Positions 35,823 to 45,374 of a stretch of 64,000 bases of DNA are shown here, one piece after another; the first letter of the stretch is position 1, and each line of letters begins with the position of its first letter. Source of the stretch: Atlantibacter sp. RC6 (lineage in GTDB: Bacteria; Pseudomonadota; Gammaproteobacteria; Enterobacterales; Enterobacteriaceae). The notes below the pieces were generated by a model. It had not been told where the DNA came from and did not search any database. It was given only the letters and a program-made list of their open reading frames with translations. The position numbers and the translations under genes are program-made. Location of the stretch: contig NZ_JACHZE010000009.1 in NCBI RefSeq assembly GCF_014193285.1, forward strand, positions 129,579 through 193,578, given 5' to 3'.

Positions 35823-36887
35823 ATGACCGCCGTTTTCACGCGCCATGAGAGGACGGTTGTTGAATTGAAAAGTGAACGAAACGCCAGAAAGACGGCATCC
35901 CGCGCGCCGACGCTCGAAGATGTCGCCCGCGCCGCTGGACTGTCGCCCATGACGGTAAGCCGCGCGTTGAATACGCCGAATATCGTTCGCCCGGCCACCG
36001 TGGCGAAAGTGATGGAAGCGGTGAAAGTGACCGGATACATCCCCAATCTGTTAGCCGGTAGCCTGGCGTCGCGGCGCAGTAAGTTGATCGCCGTGGTGGT
36101 GCCGCAAATTAACAACAATATGTTTGTCGACACCGTGCAGTCGTTAAGCGATGAGCTGGCGGTACGGGGCTATCACATGCTGTTGTGCGTGGCGGGGTAT
36201 AGCCATGAAAGCGAAACCGATATTGTCTCGACGCTGCTTTCCCGCCGCCCTGACGGCATCGTCTTAACCGGCATCCATCACAATACCGAGCTGAAAAAGG
36301 CGATCATCAATACCGGGTTGCCGGTCGTGGAAATCTGGGATCTTACCCCCACGCCCATTGATATGCTGGTGGGGTTCTCCCATGAGAAAATCGGCAATGC
36401 TATTGGCGAGTACTTACTTAACAAAGGCCATCGGCGGTTTGGTTTTATCTGGACCGATGATAAACGCGCCATGCTGCGTAAAAAGGGCGTGCTGGATGTG
36501 CTCATCCGCCATGGAGATTGCCAGTGGCGGGAGGCGTTGGTGCCGCTGCCCGCGACCATGGCGCTGGGGCGCAGCGGTCTTGGCGCACTGTTAGAAACCG
36601 ACCAGACGTTTGACGCCATTATCTGTAGTTCAGACACCCTGGCGCAGGGGGCAATTTTCGAAGCGCAGACCCACCAGTTGCGCGTCCCGCAGGATATCGC
36701 GGTGATGGGCTTCGGCGATCTCGATTTCGCCGCCTGTAATATTCCGGCAATCACCACCGTCAATATCGACCGCTGGAAAATCGGTAAAGACGCCGCCACG
36801 CTGCTGGCCGATAAGATTGAAGGACTGCCGGTGGAGGAGGGGATTGTGGATATTGGGTTCAGGCTGATGGAAAGGGAATCAGCGTAG
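35823..36887 (+). CDS. LacI-family regulator of talarate use (GntR-like)
   Basis: A 354-residue LacI/GntR-type repressor. A non-conserved lead of about 28 residues precedes the headpiece (TLEDVARAAGLSPMTVSRALN), and the effector domain begins near IAVVVPQINNNMFVDTVQSLSDEL. It is divergent from the dehydratase operon. The two GntR-type operators in between are the natural sites. The start is uncertain: no good ribosome-binding site precedes the ATG at 35823, while GAGAGGA at 35847 could serve a TTG start near 35861 or 35867 that removes most of the lead. A strong terminator follows the stop. Confidence 0.85.
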   Translation: MTAVFTRHERTVVELKSERNARKTASRAPTLEDVARAAGLSPMTVSRALNTPNIVRPATVAKVMEAVKVTGYIPNLLAGSLASRRSKLIAVVVPQINNNMFVDTVQSLSDELAVRGYHMLLCVAGYSHESETDIVSTLLSRRPDGIVLTGIHHNTELKKAIINTGLPVVEIWDLTPTPIDMLVGFSHEKIGNAIGEYLLNKGHRRFGFIWTDDKRAMLRKKGVLDVLIRHGDCQWREALVPLPATMALGRSGLGALLETDQTFDAIICSSDTLAQGAIFEAQTHQLRVPQDIAVMGFGDLDFAACNIPAITTVNIDRWKIGKDAATLLADKIEGLPVEEGIVDIGFRLMERESA

Positions 36888-36917
36888 CAAAAAGGCGCCT
36901 GTCAGGCGCCTTTTTGC
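36887..36917. terminator. Strong bidirectional terminator
   Basis: A perfect 13-bp stem (GCAAAAAGGCGCC / GGCGCCTTTTTGC) with a 5-base loop begins at the LacI stop. It serves both the LacI gene and the convergent orphan pair. Confidence 0.88.
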
Positions 36918-36935
36918 TGTTCAGGAAAGCAAATG

Positions 36936-37115
36936 CTAATCGAGCTGGTGTTTTTCCCGCTCTTTTTTGCGCCCTATGAGATCCATGTCTTGCTCTTCAA
37001 GACATAACTGAGCGAGTTTTTCGCCGTCTATCGTTGCCCAAAAATCTGAGACACGTTTTATCGCTGCTTGTAAATTTTTTGGATCAATTTTGATTTTTAT
37101 CGTTGATTCACTCAT
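36936..37115 (-). CDS. Hypothetical 59-residue protein
   Basis: A small frame of 59 codons plus stop, with a very strong ribosome-binding site (GGGGGGAG just before the ATG). The product begins MSESTIKIKID and ends in a charged tail, GRKKEREKHQLD. It is hydrophilic, without membrane spans. I do not recognise the family. It is the second gene after the 189-residue orphan on the same strand, 56 bases apart, and the shared terminator follows. Its base composition is more AT-rich than the flanking catabolic genes, which hints at transfer. Confidence 0.6.
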   Translation of the reverse strand: MSESTIKIKIDPKNLQAAIKRVSDFWATIDGEKLAQLCLEEQDMDLIGRKKEREKHQLD

Positions 37116-37171
37116 GGCTCCCCCCTGGTTGAAATTATCCTCAAAAGAGCATTCTAAGTAGGGTTTGTCTA

Positions 37172-37741
37172 TTAAACAACCAGCCCCTGAGATCCTAACC
37201 TGGCTCTCAGGTAATGAAGTACATCTGTCACATCAGCTGAAATTTTAGCGTGATCATGCCATACCTGAGCGAAGCTATAGGCCGCGTAGCGTGGCCGCGC
37301 CTCGGTGGTGGGATCCTGGATGAAGATATCGTCCAGCCCGAGAATTTCACAAAAATAGGTTGAGTAAATCAGTGCGATTTTCAGAGTTTTGCCTGACAGG
37401 GCCGATCTCTTATGTTGAATAAAATTCTCCAGCATACAGAGAGAAAATTGCCTTCGGCAGCTATCGTATTTGCAAAGGATCACGGCGTGAACAGGCTCTG
37501 TTTCGTCGAGTTCATTAACCCTGATAGTTAAATCCAAAATGCTGTCTATGAAACTATCTCTGTACCGATCCATCGCCCACTTCCAGTTAAGTACACTGTT
37601 CAAGTTCCCGGCGTTAAGAAGCTCCTTTTGTTGATTATTCAGCGTATGTAGCGAAACGTCTTTCCAGCCGAGGCGCTGAATAATCTGGTTAGTCATAGCG
37701 ATACAGAGTTGATGGATTTCTAAAATCGAAAGTTCTTCCAT
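37172..37741 (-). CDS. Hypothetical 189-residue protein
   Basis: A 189-codon frame I do not recognise. The product looks mainly helical and soluble (MEELSILEIHQLCIAMTNQ, WKWAMDRYRDSFIDSILDLTIRV). A central patch has several cysteines (ILCKYDSCRRQFSLCMLENF). No signal peptide or membrane span is visible. A weak AGGG lies upstream. With the 59-residue gene it forms an orphan pair lodged between the talarate locus and the gat-like cluster. Roles such as a toxin immunity pair or a phage remnant are only guesses. Confidence 0.6.
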   Translation of the reverse strand: MEELSILEIHQLCIAMTNQIIQRLGWKDVSLHTLNNQQKELLNAGNLNSVLNWKWAMDRYRDSFIDSILDLTIRVNELDETEPVHAVILCKYDSCRRQFSLCMLENFIQHKRSALSGKTLKIALIYSTYFCEILGLDDIFIQDPTTEARPRYAAYSFAQVWHDHAKISADVTDVLHYLRARLGSQGLVV

Positions 37742-37964
37742 GAAGGTGGTCCCTGTTTTAATGGTTCCTCTACAAACACCTCACGATTAACAGGGTAATC
37801 AAACGCCCTTCCAGACCCAACCGTCTGGCCTTGTATATTTCAACAATGGAATTTCTCTCGTAAAAACCCGCTTTCTCGTGATGGGGCTCCGCCTTTACGC
37901 GCTTCGCAACGTCATTACACGCGCTCGCCGAAACCGAAACCAACCGAAAGAACTCTTTCCTTTA

Positions 37965-38043
37965 AACGTTTCACTTTCGTTTTCTTTTTTCGCTTTGACC
38001 ATTTTTGTGATGCCTATCGCAAACAAAAGAAAGTAAAAGGGTA
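37965..38043. promoter_or_regulatory. DeoR/AgaR-like boxes
   Basis: Repeated TTTC/TTTT-rich elements occur: TTTCACTTTCGTTTTC and TTTCGTTTTCTTTTTTCG on the plus strand, and CTTTTACTTTCTTTTG on the minus strand. Each matches about 15 of 18 core positions of the E. coli AgaR consensus as I recall it. The cluster ends in a DeoR-family gene of the AgaR/GatR kind, the likely ligand of these boxes. This is inference. Confidence 0.4.
38006..38021. promoter_or_regulatory. CRP site of the gat-like cluster
   Basis: TGTGA-N6-TCGCA matches nine of ten key CRP positions and lies about 78 bases before the first start codon, among the DeoR-like boxes. Confidence 0.68.
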
Positions 38044-38098
38044 ATGATAGAAACCAGAGAATCAATATTTTTCAAATTTGCAACATAAAGGAAATCAA

Positions 38099-39364
38099 AT
38101 GAAAGATATCATACATAAACATAAATCAGGGCAACCTGTTGGTATCTGTTCAGTCTGTTCTGCCCATCCGTTGGTCATAGAGGCGGCGCTGCTGTTCGAT
38201 CTGAATAGCGATCGCAAAGTGCTGATTGAAGCGACCTCCAACCAGGTGAACCAGTTCGGTGGGTACACGGGAATGAAGCCGGAGCAGTTCCGGGATTTTG
38301 TGCTGGCGATTGCCGATAAAGTGGGCTTCCCCCACTCGCGCCTGATCCTGGGCGGCGACCATCTGGGCCCCAACTGCTGGCAAAGCGAAGACGCCGAAAG
38401 CGCGTTACTGAAATCGGAAGTTCTGATTGAACAATACGTGCGCGCCGGGTTTACCAAAATTCATATCGATACCTCCATGTCCTGCGGCGACGATCCGGTT
38501 CCACTGCTGCCGGCTACCGTCGCCCAGCGCGCAGCGCGTCTTTGCCAGGTGGCGGAGCGCGTGGCGACCGACGAGCAAAAACAGCACATCACTTATGTGG
38601 TGGGGACGGAAGTACCGGTACCGGGCGGTGAGAAAGCCGCTATCCAGTCGGTACACATCACTACGCCGGATGCGGCGATGGAAACCATCCAGACCCATTA
38701 CGACGCCTTCGCCAAACTGGATTTGCATGACGCCATTGAGCGCATCATCGCCATCGTGGTGCAACCGGGGGTGGAGTTTGACCACTCTTCCATCGTTCAC
38801 TATCAGCCGGAACTGGCGCGCGATCTGACGAAAGCAATCGAAAGCACCAGCCTGGTGTATGAAGCCCACTCGACCGATTACCAGACGGCAGAGGCTTACA
38901 AAGCGCTGGTGCGCGACCACTTTGCGATTCTGAAAGTCGGCCCGGCGCTCACTTTCGCCCTGCGTGAAGCCATGTTCGCGCTGGCAATGATTGAAAATAC
39001 CCTGGTCGCGCCGGGCGAACGTAGCGAACTGGTTTCGGTAATCGACAATGTGATGCAGGACGAACCGGGCTACTGGAAGAATTACTACAGCACGCTGCAT
39101 TCAAAGGCGATGATCGACCTGCACTTTAGCCTGTCAGACCGTCTGCGTTACTACTGGCCGCATCCGACCATCAATAAAGCCGTGAACAAAATGTTCGCCA
39201 ACCTGGAAAGCGTGACGTTGCCGCTGGGAGTGATTAGCCAGTACTTCCCGGAACAGTTCCAGCGCATTAACGCGAAGCAAATTCCCCTGACGCCGAAAAA
39301 CCTGGTGTTGTTCCGTATTCAGGATGTTCTGCGCCTGTATGCCTATGGTTGCGACCCGGAATAA
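38099..39364 (+). CDS. gatZ: Tagatose-bisphosphate aldolase accessory subunit GatZ
   Basis: A 421-residue GatZ/KbaZ-family protein, matching GatZ (420) in length and text ([54 protein letters not shown]). GatZ stabilises the catalytic subunit GatY in the class II tagatose-1,6-bisphosphate aldolase. The open frame begins at a TTG at 38078, but the ATG at 38099 has AAGGA seven bases before it. It is the first gene of a ten-gene series that also includes gatD and gatY but has no galactitol PTS genes. Confidence 0.92.
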   Translation: MKDIIHKHKSGQPVGICSVCSAHPLVIEAALLFDLNSDRKVLIEATSNQVNQFGGYTGMKPEQFRDFVLAIADKVGFPHSRLILGGDHLGPNCWQSEDAESALLKSEVLIEQYVRAGFTKIHIDTSMSCGDDPVPLLPATVAQRAARLCQVAERVATDEQKQHITYVVGTEVPVPGGEKAAIQSVHITTPDAAMETIQTHYDAFAKLDLHDAIERIIAIVVQPGVEFDHSSIVHYQPELARDLTKAIESTSLVYEAHSTDYQTAEAYKALVRDHFAILKVGPALTFALREAMFALAMIENTLVAPGERSELVSVIDNVMQDEPGYWKNYYSTLHSKAMIDLHFSLSDRLRYYWPHPTINKAVNKMFANLESVTLPLGVISQYFPEQFQRINAKQIPLTPKNLVLFRIQDVLRLYAYGCDPE

Positions 39365-39374
39365 GGACATCAAC

Positions 39375-40424
39375 ATGACAACCATGAAAGAGATAGTGAT
39401 CCCGGAAAATAACCAACTGGAAATTCGTGAAACCGAGATCCCCGAATACGGCGAATATGATGTGCTGGTCAAAGTCATCTATTCCGGGCTATGCGGCTCC
39501 GATATTCCGCGTATTTTTCACCACGGCGCGCATTTTTACCCGGTGCGCTTAGGCCATGAGTTCTCGGCCAGGGTAGTCGCGACCGGCAGCAAGGTTAGCT
39601 CGGTAAAAGAAGGCGACAACATTTGCTGTGTACCCTTGATCCCCAATTTCTCAGCGCCGGAATGCCAGCGTGGATTTTATTCCTTAGGGAAGGGGTATTC
39701 ATTTGTCGGCTCCCGTCTGCCGGGCGGCAATGCGCAATACGTCACCATGCCGGAAAGCAGCTGCTTTTTATTACCGGAAGGCGTAACGCCGTTGCAGGGC
39801 GCATTTTTTGAACCCGTCACCGTGGGCGTGCATCCGATATTAATGGCGGGCGGTTGCCAGGATAAAAATGTCATTGTGTTGGGCGTCGGCACCATTGGCT
39901 TACTGGCGATGCAAAGCGCCAAAGCGCTTGGCGCTAAATCCGTCACGGCGGTAGATATTAATAACGAGCGTTTAGAACTGGCGAAGCAACTTGGCGCAGA
40001 TCACGTTATCAACGTGGCGCAAGAGAATGCGCTGGAAGAAGCCGCGTTCCTCGCTGATATCCGTTTCGACCAGCTCATTCTGGAAACCGCCGGTACGCCG
40101 CAGACTTTTAAACTGGCATTAAAAATAGCTGGCCCCCGGGCGCAGGTCGCATTAATCGGTACGCTGCATAAAGACCTCGCGCTGACCTATACCGAATATG
40201 AGCAAATCCTGCGCAAAGAATTATGGGTGTTCGGCAGCTGGATGAATTATTCCGCGCCATTCCCCGGTGATGAATGGCGCTTGACCATTGACATGTTCCG
40301 TAACGGGCAAATACAAATCGACCCGCTGATTAACTGCATCGTGAATGAAAATGACTATGTCGAGCAGGTGATGGCATTACAGGGCGGTCCGGCAAACGGC
40401 AAAATTCTACTGCACTGGGAGTAA
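39375..40424 (+). CDS. gatD: GatD-like zinc polyol dehydrogenase
   Basis: A 349-residue medium-chain zinc dehydrogenase near GatD (346). The catalytic zinc cysteine is in SGLCGSDIPRIF, and GHEFSA follows with histidine and glutamate. The Rossmann motif VLGVGTIGLLA lies near residue 175. One structural-zinc feature stands out: the usual four-cysteine loop is reduced here (PNFSAPECQRGFYS, where E. coli GatD has CFTCPECLKG), so structural zinc may be lost. GatD oxidises galactitol 1-phosphate to tagatose 6-phosphate with NAD. Because no PTS is present, the substrate here may be a free polyol. That is inference. AAGGACATCAAC precedes the start. Confidence 0.87.
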   Translation: MTTMKEIVIPENNQLEIRETEIPEYGEYDVLVKVIYSGLCGSDIPRIFHHGAHFYPVRLGHEFSARVVATGSKVSSVKEGDNICCVPLIPNFSAPECQRGFYSLGKGYSFVGSRLPGGNAQYVTMPESSCFLLPEGVTPLQGAFFEPVTVGVHPILMAGGCQDKNVIVLGVGTIGLLAMQSAKALGAKSVTAVDINNERLELAKQLGADHVINVAQENALEEAAFLADIRFDQLILETAGTPQTFKLALKIAGPRAQVALIGTLHKDLALTYTEYEQILRKELWVFGSWMNYSAPFPGDEWRLTIDMFRNGQIQIDPLINCIVNENDYVEQVMALQGGPANGKILLHWE

Positions 40425-40427
40425 TCA

Positions 40428-41297
40428 ATGAACCATATTATTAACAGCAGCTATTTGCTTAATCATGCCCGTAAATTTGGTTATGCCGTACCGGCTTTTA
40501 ATATTCATAACCTGGAAACTATTCAGGTGGTATTAACCATTGCCAAAGAACTGGAATCGCCGGTTATTTTAGCCGGTACGCCGGGCACCTATAGTTATGC
40601 CGGGGTGCAGCAAATCATCGCCATTGTGGAATCTATGGCGGCGGAAAATAATCAGCAGGTGGTCGTGCATCTCGACCATCACCATGATTTCGAAGATATT
40701 CACAGCAAAATTCGCGCCGGGATCCGTTCGGCAATGATTGATGGCAGCGCCATGCCGCTGAAAGAGAATATTGCTATTACGCGTAAAGTCACCGAATTAT
40801 GCCATTACTACGGGTGCAGCGTGGAAGCGGAAATTGGTCAACTTGTCGGTCAGGAAGATGATTTGATTGTCGATGAAGTGGCCGATCCTTATACCAACCC
40901 GGAGGACGCGCGCTTGCTGGTTGAGCAAACCAACATCGACTCGCTGGCCGTGGCAATTGGCTCGGCGCATGGTCTGTATAAGTCCACGCCAAAGCTGGAT
41001 TTTGAGCGGTTGCAGAAAATCGCCAAATTAGTGGACATTCCGCTGGTGCTGCATGGCGCATCCGGTATTCCCGATAGCGATGTGAAAAAATGCATTGAAT
41101 TGGGGATAAGTAAGGTCAATGTCGCCACCGATCTTAAATTAGCTTTCGCGGAAACATTAAAATCCTTTTTCCTTGAAAAGCCAGGTTCTACCGATCCGCG
41201 CGAATATAACCAGTTGGCGAAAGCGGCCATGGCCGATGTCGTACGCCATAAAATTATGACCTGCGGCAGCGCCGGGCGTATTTATTCCTGCGCCTAA
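40428..41297 (+). CDS. gatY: Tagatose-bisphosphate aldolase catalytic subunit GatY
   Basis: A 289-residue class II aldolase (GatY 284). Zinc ligands are in [11 protein letters not shown], in the glutamate of EAEIGQL and in histidines of AIGSAHGLY and [13 protein letters not shown], which also forms the phosphate-binding loop. Catalytic Asp is in the first of these motifs. It would split a ketose bisphosphate, or a ketose 1-phosphate, into dihydroxyacetone phosphate and an aldehyde. It follows gatD by three bases. The tail ends [11 protein letters not shown], slightly longer than E. coli GatY. Confidence 0.92.
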   Translation: MNHIINSSYLLNHARKFGYAVPAFNIHNLETIQVVLTIAKELESPVILAGTPGTYSYAGVQQIIAIVESMAAENNQQVVVHLDHHHDFEDIHSKIRAGIRSAMIDGSAMPLKENIAITRKVTELCHYYGCSVEAEIGQLVGQEDDLIVDEVADPYTNPEDARLLVEQTNIDSLAVAIGSAHGLYKSTPKLDFERLQKIAKLVDIPLVLHGASGIPDSDVKKCIELGISKVNVATDLKLAFAETLKSFFLEKPGSTDPREYNQLAKAAMADVVRHKIMTCGSAGRIYSCA

Positions 41298-41334
41298 AAA
41301 CATATTTGCGATTTTTATTAATACTGGAGCAATC

Positions 41335-41760
41335 ATGCTTAAAAATATTGATCCCCGTCTCTCTCCTGAATTGCTTTATACGCTATATTGTATGGGTCAC
41401 GGCGACGAAATTGTTTTGAGCGATGCGCATTTCCCGGCTCACTCGGTGAATGAAAATGTTATTCGCGCTGATGGTAATCAGGTGGAACAATTACTAAAAG
41501 CAATAATGCCGCTTTTTGAGTTAGACAGCTACGTTACCGATGCTGTTGTAATGATGTCCGCGAGCGCGGGTGATGAATTACCGCCAGGGTTAATTGATGA
41601 TTATAAATCGGTGTTGCCAAAAAACCAGGAAATTACCTTTATCGACCGCTTTGCTTTTTATGAAAGAGCGCAAAAAGCCAGTTGCGTGGTGATCACTTCC
41701 TCAACGCGGAAATATGGAAACATTCTTCTGAAGAAAGGCGTTACGCCAGTGGAATGTTAA
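41335..41760 (+). CDS. FucU-like sugar mutarotase
   Basis: A 141-residue RbsD/FucU family protein, a paralogue of the fucU product at 18634-19062. The catalytic-histidine motif [18 protein letters not shown] and the tail [13 protein letters not shown] are the same in both. It would interconvert anomers of the imported sugar. Its occurrence in a second locus argues that the substrate is an aldose that reaches the cell in a slow-equilibrating ring form, perhaps galacto-configured like fucose. It lies between gatY and the transporter genes in one operon. CTGGAGCAATC precedes the ATG. Confidence 0.9.
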   Translation: MLKNIDPRLSPELLYTLYCMGHGDEIVLSDAHFPAHSVNENVIRADGNQVEQLLKAIMPLFELDSYVTDAVVMMSASAGDELPPGLIDDYKSVLPKNQEITFIDRFAFYERAQKASCVVITSSTRKYGNILLKKGVTPVEC

Positions 41761-41791
41761 TCCTCTTATTCTCTTTTTTCCGGAGTTTTTC

Positions 41792-43315
41792 ATGAAGCAA
41801 GCCATATTGCAAATGAGAAATATATCCAAATCATTTGCCGGTGTTCACGCACTTAAAAATGTGAATTTCCAGCTACGTAAAGGGGAAGTTCACGCTTTAA
41901 TGGGCGAAAACGGTGCGGGTAAATCGACATTAATGAAAGTGTTGATTGGCGTACATGCCGCAGATGAAGGGACCATTTACTATAAAGATAAAGAAGTTGC
42001 GTTTGATTCGGTGCTGGAAGCGCAGAAAAGTGGTATCAGCATGATCTTCCAGGAACTTAACTTAGTTCCGCATCTTAGTGTGGCGGAAAACATTTTTCTG
42101 GCGCGCGAGCCGTTAAAAAACGGGCTGGTGGATTTTGCCTTAATGGAAGAGAAATCCGCTAAATTACTGGAAATGTTTGATATTGATGTTTCGCCAAAAG
42201 ATATCGTTAACACCCTGTCGGTGGCGAAACAGCAAATGGTGGAAATTGCTAAAGCGCTGTCGTTTGATGTTGAAGTCTTAATTATGGATGAACCGACTTC
42301 GGCATTAACGAAAAAAGAAATTGATAAACTTTTCCAGCTGATTGAGAAATTAAAAAGCCGCGATGTTTGTATCGTTTATATTTCTCATCGCATGGAAGAA
42401 TTAAAGCGCATTTGCGATCATATTACCATTTTTCGCGACGGAACCTATATTTCTGACCATCCATTTGCCGACATCACCATGGATGAAATTATCACCAAAA
42501 TGGTCGGGCGTTCGCTGGATAATCATTTCCCGACGCGCAAATCACAGGCGGAAGATAAGGTGATTTTATCGATTCAGAACGCCAGCCGTTTCGGCGTCTT
42601 TGAAGGTATCGATTTTGACCTGATGAAAGGGGAAATTCTCGGCATCACCGGCCTGGTCGGCGCGAAACGAACCGAACTGGCGCGGGCGATTTTTGGCGCG
42701 GAAACGCTGGATGACGGGCAGATAGTTTCTTTCGATAAAGAAATTACCATTACCAGCCCGAACGACGCCATTAAAGCCGGCATCGCCTATTTATCGGAAG
42801 ACCGTAAGTTAAATGGTCTGGCGGTGGATATGTCGGTGAAAAGCAATGTGATGATGGCGGCGCTGGATAAAGTCTGTAGTAAGTGGGGCGTGATTTCCGG
42901 CATCAAAGAAAAAGTGGCATGCGATTTATACATAAAAAAATTAAGTATCAAAACACCGCACATTGAGCAGATTGTTAAAAACCTCAGCGGCGGTAACCAG
43001 CAGAAAGTGGTTATTGCGAAATGGTTATTCCGCGACGCCAGGATCATGATTTTTGATGAGCCAACCCGGGGGATCGACGTCGGCGCGAAATATGCCATTT
43101 ATGAATTACTGGATGAACTGGCGGACCAGGGGATCGGCGTCATCATGATCTCATCAGAACTGCCGGAAATATTGGGCATGACCGATCGCGTGGTGATCAT
43201 GAAGGAAGGGCAGATGACGGCGGTATTAAAAACCAAAGACACCAGCCAGGAAGAGATCATGCAGTACGCGACAGGAGTGAAAAATATGTACGTCACCGAA
43301 CAGGAGTTAGCTTAA
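41792..43315 (+). CDS. Sugar ABC transporter ATPase (RbsA-like)
   Basis: A 507-residue tandem ATPase. The first half holds Walker A GENGAGKST (near 39-47), signature-region TLSVAKQQMVEIAKALS and Walker B LIMDEPTS. The second half has the variant GLVGAKRTELARA, LSGGNQQKVVIAKW and DEPTRGIDVGAK. In the degenerate loop AK replaces the common AG, a small difference from the fuc paralogue at 13379-14881. It powers the ribose-type importer with the next two genes. TTTTTCCGGAG precedes the start, and the stop directly abuts the permease ATG. Confidence 0.93.
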   Translation: MKQAILQMRNISKSFAGVHALKNVNFQLRKGEVHALMGENGAGKSTLMKVLIGVHAADEGTIYYKDKEVAFDSVLEAQKSGISMIFQELNLVPHLSVAENIFLAREPLKNGLVDFALMEEKSAKLLEMFDIDVSPKDIVNTLSVAKQQMVEIAKALSFDVEVLIMDEPTSALTKKEIDKLFQLIEKLKSRDVCIVYISHRMEELKRICDHITIFRDGTYISDHPFADITMDEIITKMVGRSLDNHFPTRKSQAEDKVILSIQNASRFGVFEGIDFDLMKGEILGITGLVGAKRTELARAIFGAETLDDGQIVSFDKEITITSPNDAIKAGIAYLSEDRKLNGLAVDMSVKSNVMMAALDKVCSKWGVISGIKEKVACDLYIKKLSIKTPHIEQIVKNLSGGNQQKVVIAKWLFRDARIMIFDEPTRGIDVGAKYAIYELLDELADQGIGVIMISSELPEILGMTDRVVIMKEGQMTAVLKTKDTSQEEIMQYATGVKNMYVTEQELA

Positions 43316-44365
43316 ATGAACGATAAAAGAAAACTTTTATTGCAGAAGTTGACTGCGTTGGGCGGTTTACTGCTACTGATTATTATCTTTTCCTTTACCA
43401 GCGACAGCTTCTTCTCCGTCAATAACATCATGACGGTGGGCCTGCAAACCTCGACTATCGCCTTTATCGGTATTGGCGTGACCTGCGTTATTTTGACCGG
43501 CGGCATCGATCTGAGTATCGGTTCAGTGGTGGCGCTCTCCGGCGTGGCGGCAGGCCTGGCGGTAAATGCCGGGGTGCCGGTCAGCATGGGGCTGCTGCTT
43601 GGCGTGCTGACCGGCAGCGCCTGCGGCCTGGCGAACGGCATTCTGGTGACGACGTTCCGTCTGCCGCCGTTTATCGCCACCCTTGGCACCATGATGATCC
43701 TGCGCGGCCTGGCGCTGTACGTCACCAATGCCGCGCCGGTGTCCGGTATGCCGGAATCCTTCGGCGATTTGGGCAACGGCTCGCTGTTCCGCATCGTTCA
43801 GGAAGGGGATAACGGTTTACCGCAGGTGATTTTCCCCGGCATTCCTTACCCGGTAATTTTAATGATTGTCGCGGCGGTGCTGTTTACTTTCGCCTTAACC
43901 AAAATGCGCATGGGCCGTTATTTATACGCGATTGGCTCTAACGAAGAAGCGGCGCGTTTGTCCGGCATTAAAACCAATCAGGTCAAATTAGTGGCCTACA
44001 TCATCAGCGGCACGTTTGCCGGGTTGTGCGGCGTGGTTATCGCCTCTCGCCTGGTGACTGCCCAGCCGAACGGCGGGATGATGTATGAACTGGATGCGAT
44101 TGCCAGTGCGGTGGTGGGCGGCACCTCGTTAATGGGTGGCGTCGGCACCATTCCGGGCACCTTAATCGGTTCGTTTATTATCGGCGTGCTGCGTAATGGC
44201 CTGAATATGAACGGCGTATCGTTCTTCGTTCAGCAAATTATTATCGGCAGCGTGATTCTGTTGGCGGTGGCCTATGACCAGATCCGCCAGCGTCCGGCAA
44301 CCAAAAAATCCGTAAAGCAAAAAGTCAGTAATAAAAAGCCACAGGTTAATCCTTCGGTGAAATGA
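43316..44365 (+). CDS. Sugar ABC transporter permease (RbsC-like)
   Basis: A 349-residue permease with family text GVTCVILTGGIDLSIGSVVALSGVAAG, LPPFIATLGTMMILRGLALY and YELDAIASAVVGGTSLMGGVGTIPGTLIGSFIIGVLRNGLNM. An inserted loop near residues 140-175 (GMPESFGDLGNGSLFRIVQEGDNG) and a basic C-terminal tail (KKSVKQKVSNKKPQ) are longer than in RbsC. It forms the inner-membrane channel. The start abuts the ATPase stop without a gap, so the two are coupled. Confidence 0.92.
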   Translation: MNDKRKLLLQKLTALGGLLLLIIIFSFTSDSFFSVNNIMTVGLQTSTIAFIGIGVTCVILTGGIDLSIGSVVALSGVAAGLAVNAGVPVSMGLLLGVLTGSACGLANGILVTTFRLPPFIATLGTMMILRGLALYVTNAAPVSGMPESFGDLGNGSLFRIVQEGDNGLPQVIFPGIPYPVILMIVAAVLFTFALTKMRMGRYLYAIGSNEEAARLSGIKTNQVKLVAYIISGTFAGLCGVVIASRLVTAQPNGGMMYELDAIASAVVGGTSLMGGVGTIPGTLIGSFIIGVLRNGLNMNGVSFFVQQIIIGSVILLAVAYDQIRQRPATKKSVKQKVSNKKPQVNPSVK

Positions 44366-44411
44366 CATTAACCGTAGTACCACTACACATAAGATAATAA
44401 GGAACACGTTC

Positions 44412-45368
44412 ATGAAGAAATTAGCAACATTTGCAATGCTGGGTTTGGCGGCGGCAATTTCGATGAGCACATCGGCTGCGTTCGCCAAATCAAATGAAAT
44501 TGCGGTTATCGTTAAAACGGCTAACTCTAACTTTTGGCAAAACGTGAATAAAGGCGCCACGGACGCGGGTAGCGAATTTAAAGACAAATATAAAGTGACC
44601 TTCCAGGGCCCGGAAGCGGAAACGCAGGTCGCCGAGCAGGTGAATATGGTGGATAACGCCATTAACCGCGGCGTATCCGGTATTGTCCTTGCGCCGTCCG
44701 ATCCGGACGCGTTGATCCCGGCGGTGAAAAAGGCCTGGGAAAACGGTATTCCGGTGGTGCTGATTGACTCCTCATTAGGCGAAAAAGGCGCAAAATATTA
44801 CCAGTCCTTCCTCTCTACCGATAACCGTAAAGCGGGCGCCCTGGCCGCACAGAAATTGATTGAAGCCAACGGCCAGGAAGGGAAAGTCAGCGTGATGTCC
44901 TTTACGCCGGGCGCAGGCAGCGCCATTGAACGTGTCGGCGGCTTTACCGACGTGATTAAAGCCGATTCGAAATTAAACATGATTGGCCCCTTCTATTCCC
45001 AGGCGGACATGGCCACGGCGCTGAACCAGACCATCGACGCGCTCTCCTCCAACAAAGATATTACCGCACTGTTTGGGGCTAACGAGCCGACTGCGGTCGG
45101 TATGGCGCGCGCCATTAAACAGCTGGGCTATAGCGGCAAAGTGGTGGCCGTCGGTTTTGACGGTAACGCCGCGCTGCAGCATTTCGTCCGTGACGGAACC
45201 CTGAACGGGATTATCGTTCAGTCCTCTTATCAGATGGGTAAAAAAGGCGTTGAGACCATCGACCATATTCTGAACCAGCAAAAAGTCGACAAAGTCATCG
45301 ATACCGGCGTGGTGTACATCGATAAAAACAATATCGATTCCCCGGAAGCCCAGGCTGTTCTGTATTAA
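44412..45368 (+). CDS. Sugar ABC transporter substrate-binding protein
   Basis: A 318-residue periplasmic binding protein of the RbsB group. The signal peptide MKKLATFAMLGLAAAISMSTSAAFA precedes KSNEIAVIVKTANSNFWQN. Ligand-fold motifs are GIVLAPSDPDALIPAVKKA, LSTDNRKAGALAAQKL and FGANEPTAVGMARAI. It defines the specificity of the transporter, but the sugar cannot be read from sequence. It is the last of the three transport genes; a long stable hairpin follows its stop and may raise its message level, as is common for binding proteins. AATAAGGAACACGTTC precedes the ATG. Confidence 0.93.
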   Translation: MKKLATFAMLGLAAAISMSTSAAFAKSNEIAVIVKTANSNFWQNVNKGATDAGSEFKDKYKVTFQGPEAETQVAEQVNMVDNAINRGVSGIVLAPSDPDALIPAVKKAWENGIPVVLIDSSLGEKGAKYYQSFLSTDNRKAGALAAQKLIEANGQEGKVSVMSFTPGAGSAIERVGGFTDVIKADSKLNMIGPFYSQADMATALNQTIDALSSNKDITALFGANEPTAVGMARAIKQLGYSGKVVAVGFDGNAALQHFVRDGTLNGIIVQSSYQMGKKGVETIDHILNQQKVDKVIDTGVVYIDKNNIDSPEAQAVLY

Positions 45369-45374
45369 TTCACG

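Larger units (their letters stand above)
37742..38098. promoter_or_regulatory. Control region of the gat-like cluster
   Basis: These 357 bases hold a CRP site and several TTTC-rich DeoR/AgaR-like boxes ahead of the first aldolase gene. No gene is supported. The first 150 bases may contain the promoter of the orphan pair. Confidence 0.6.
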
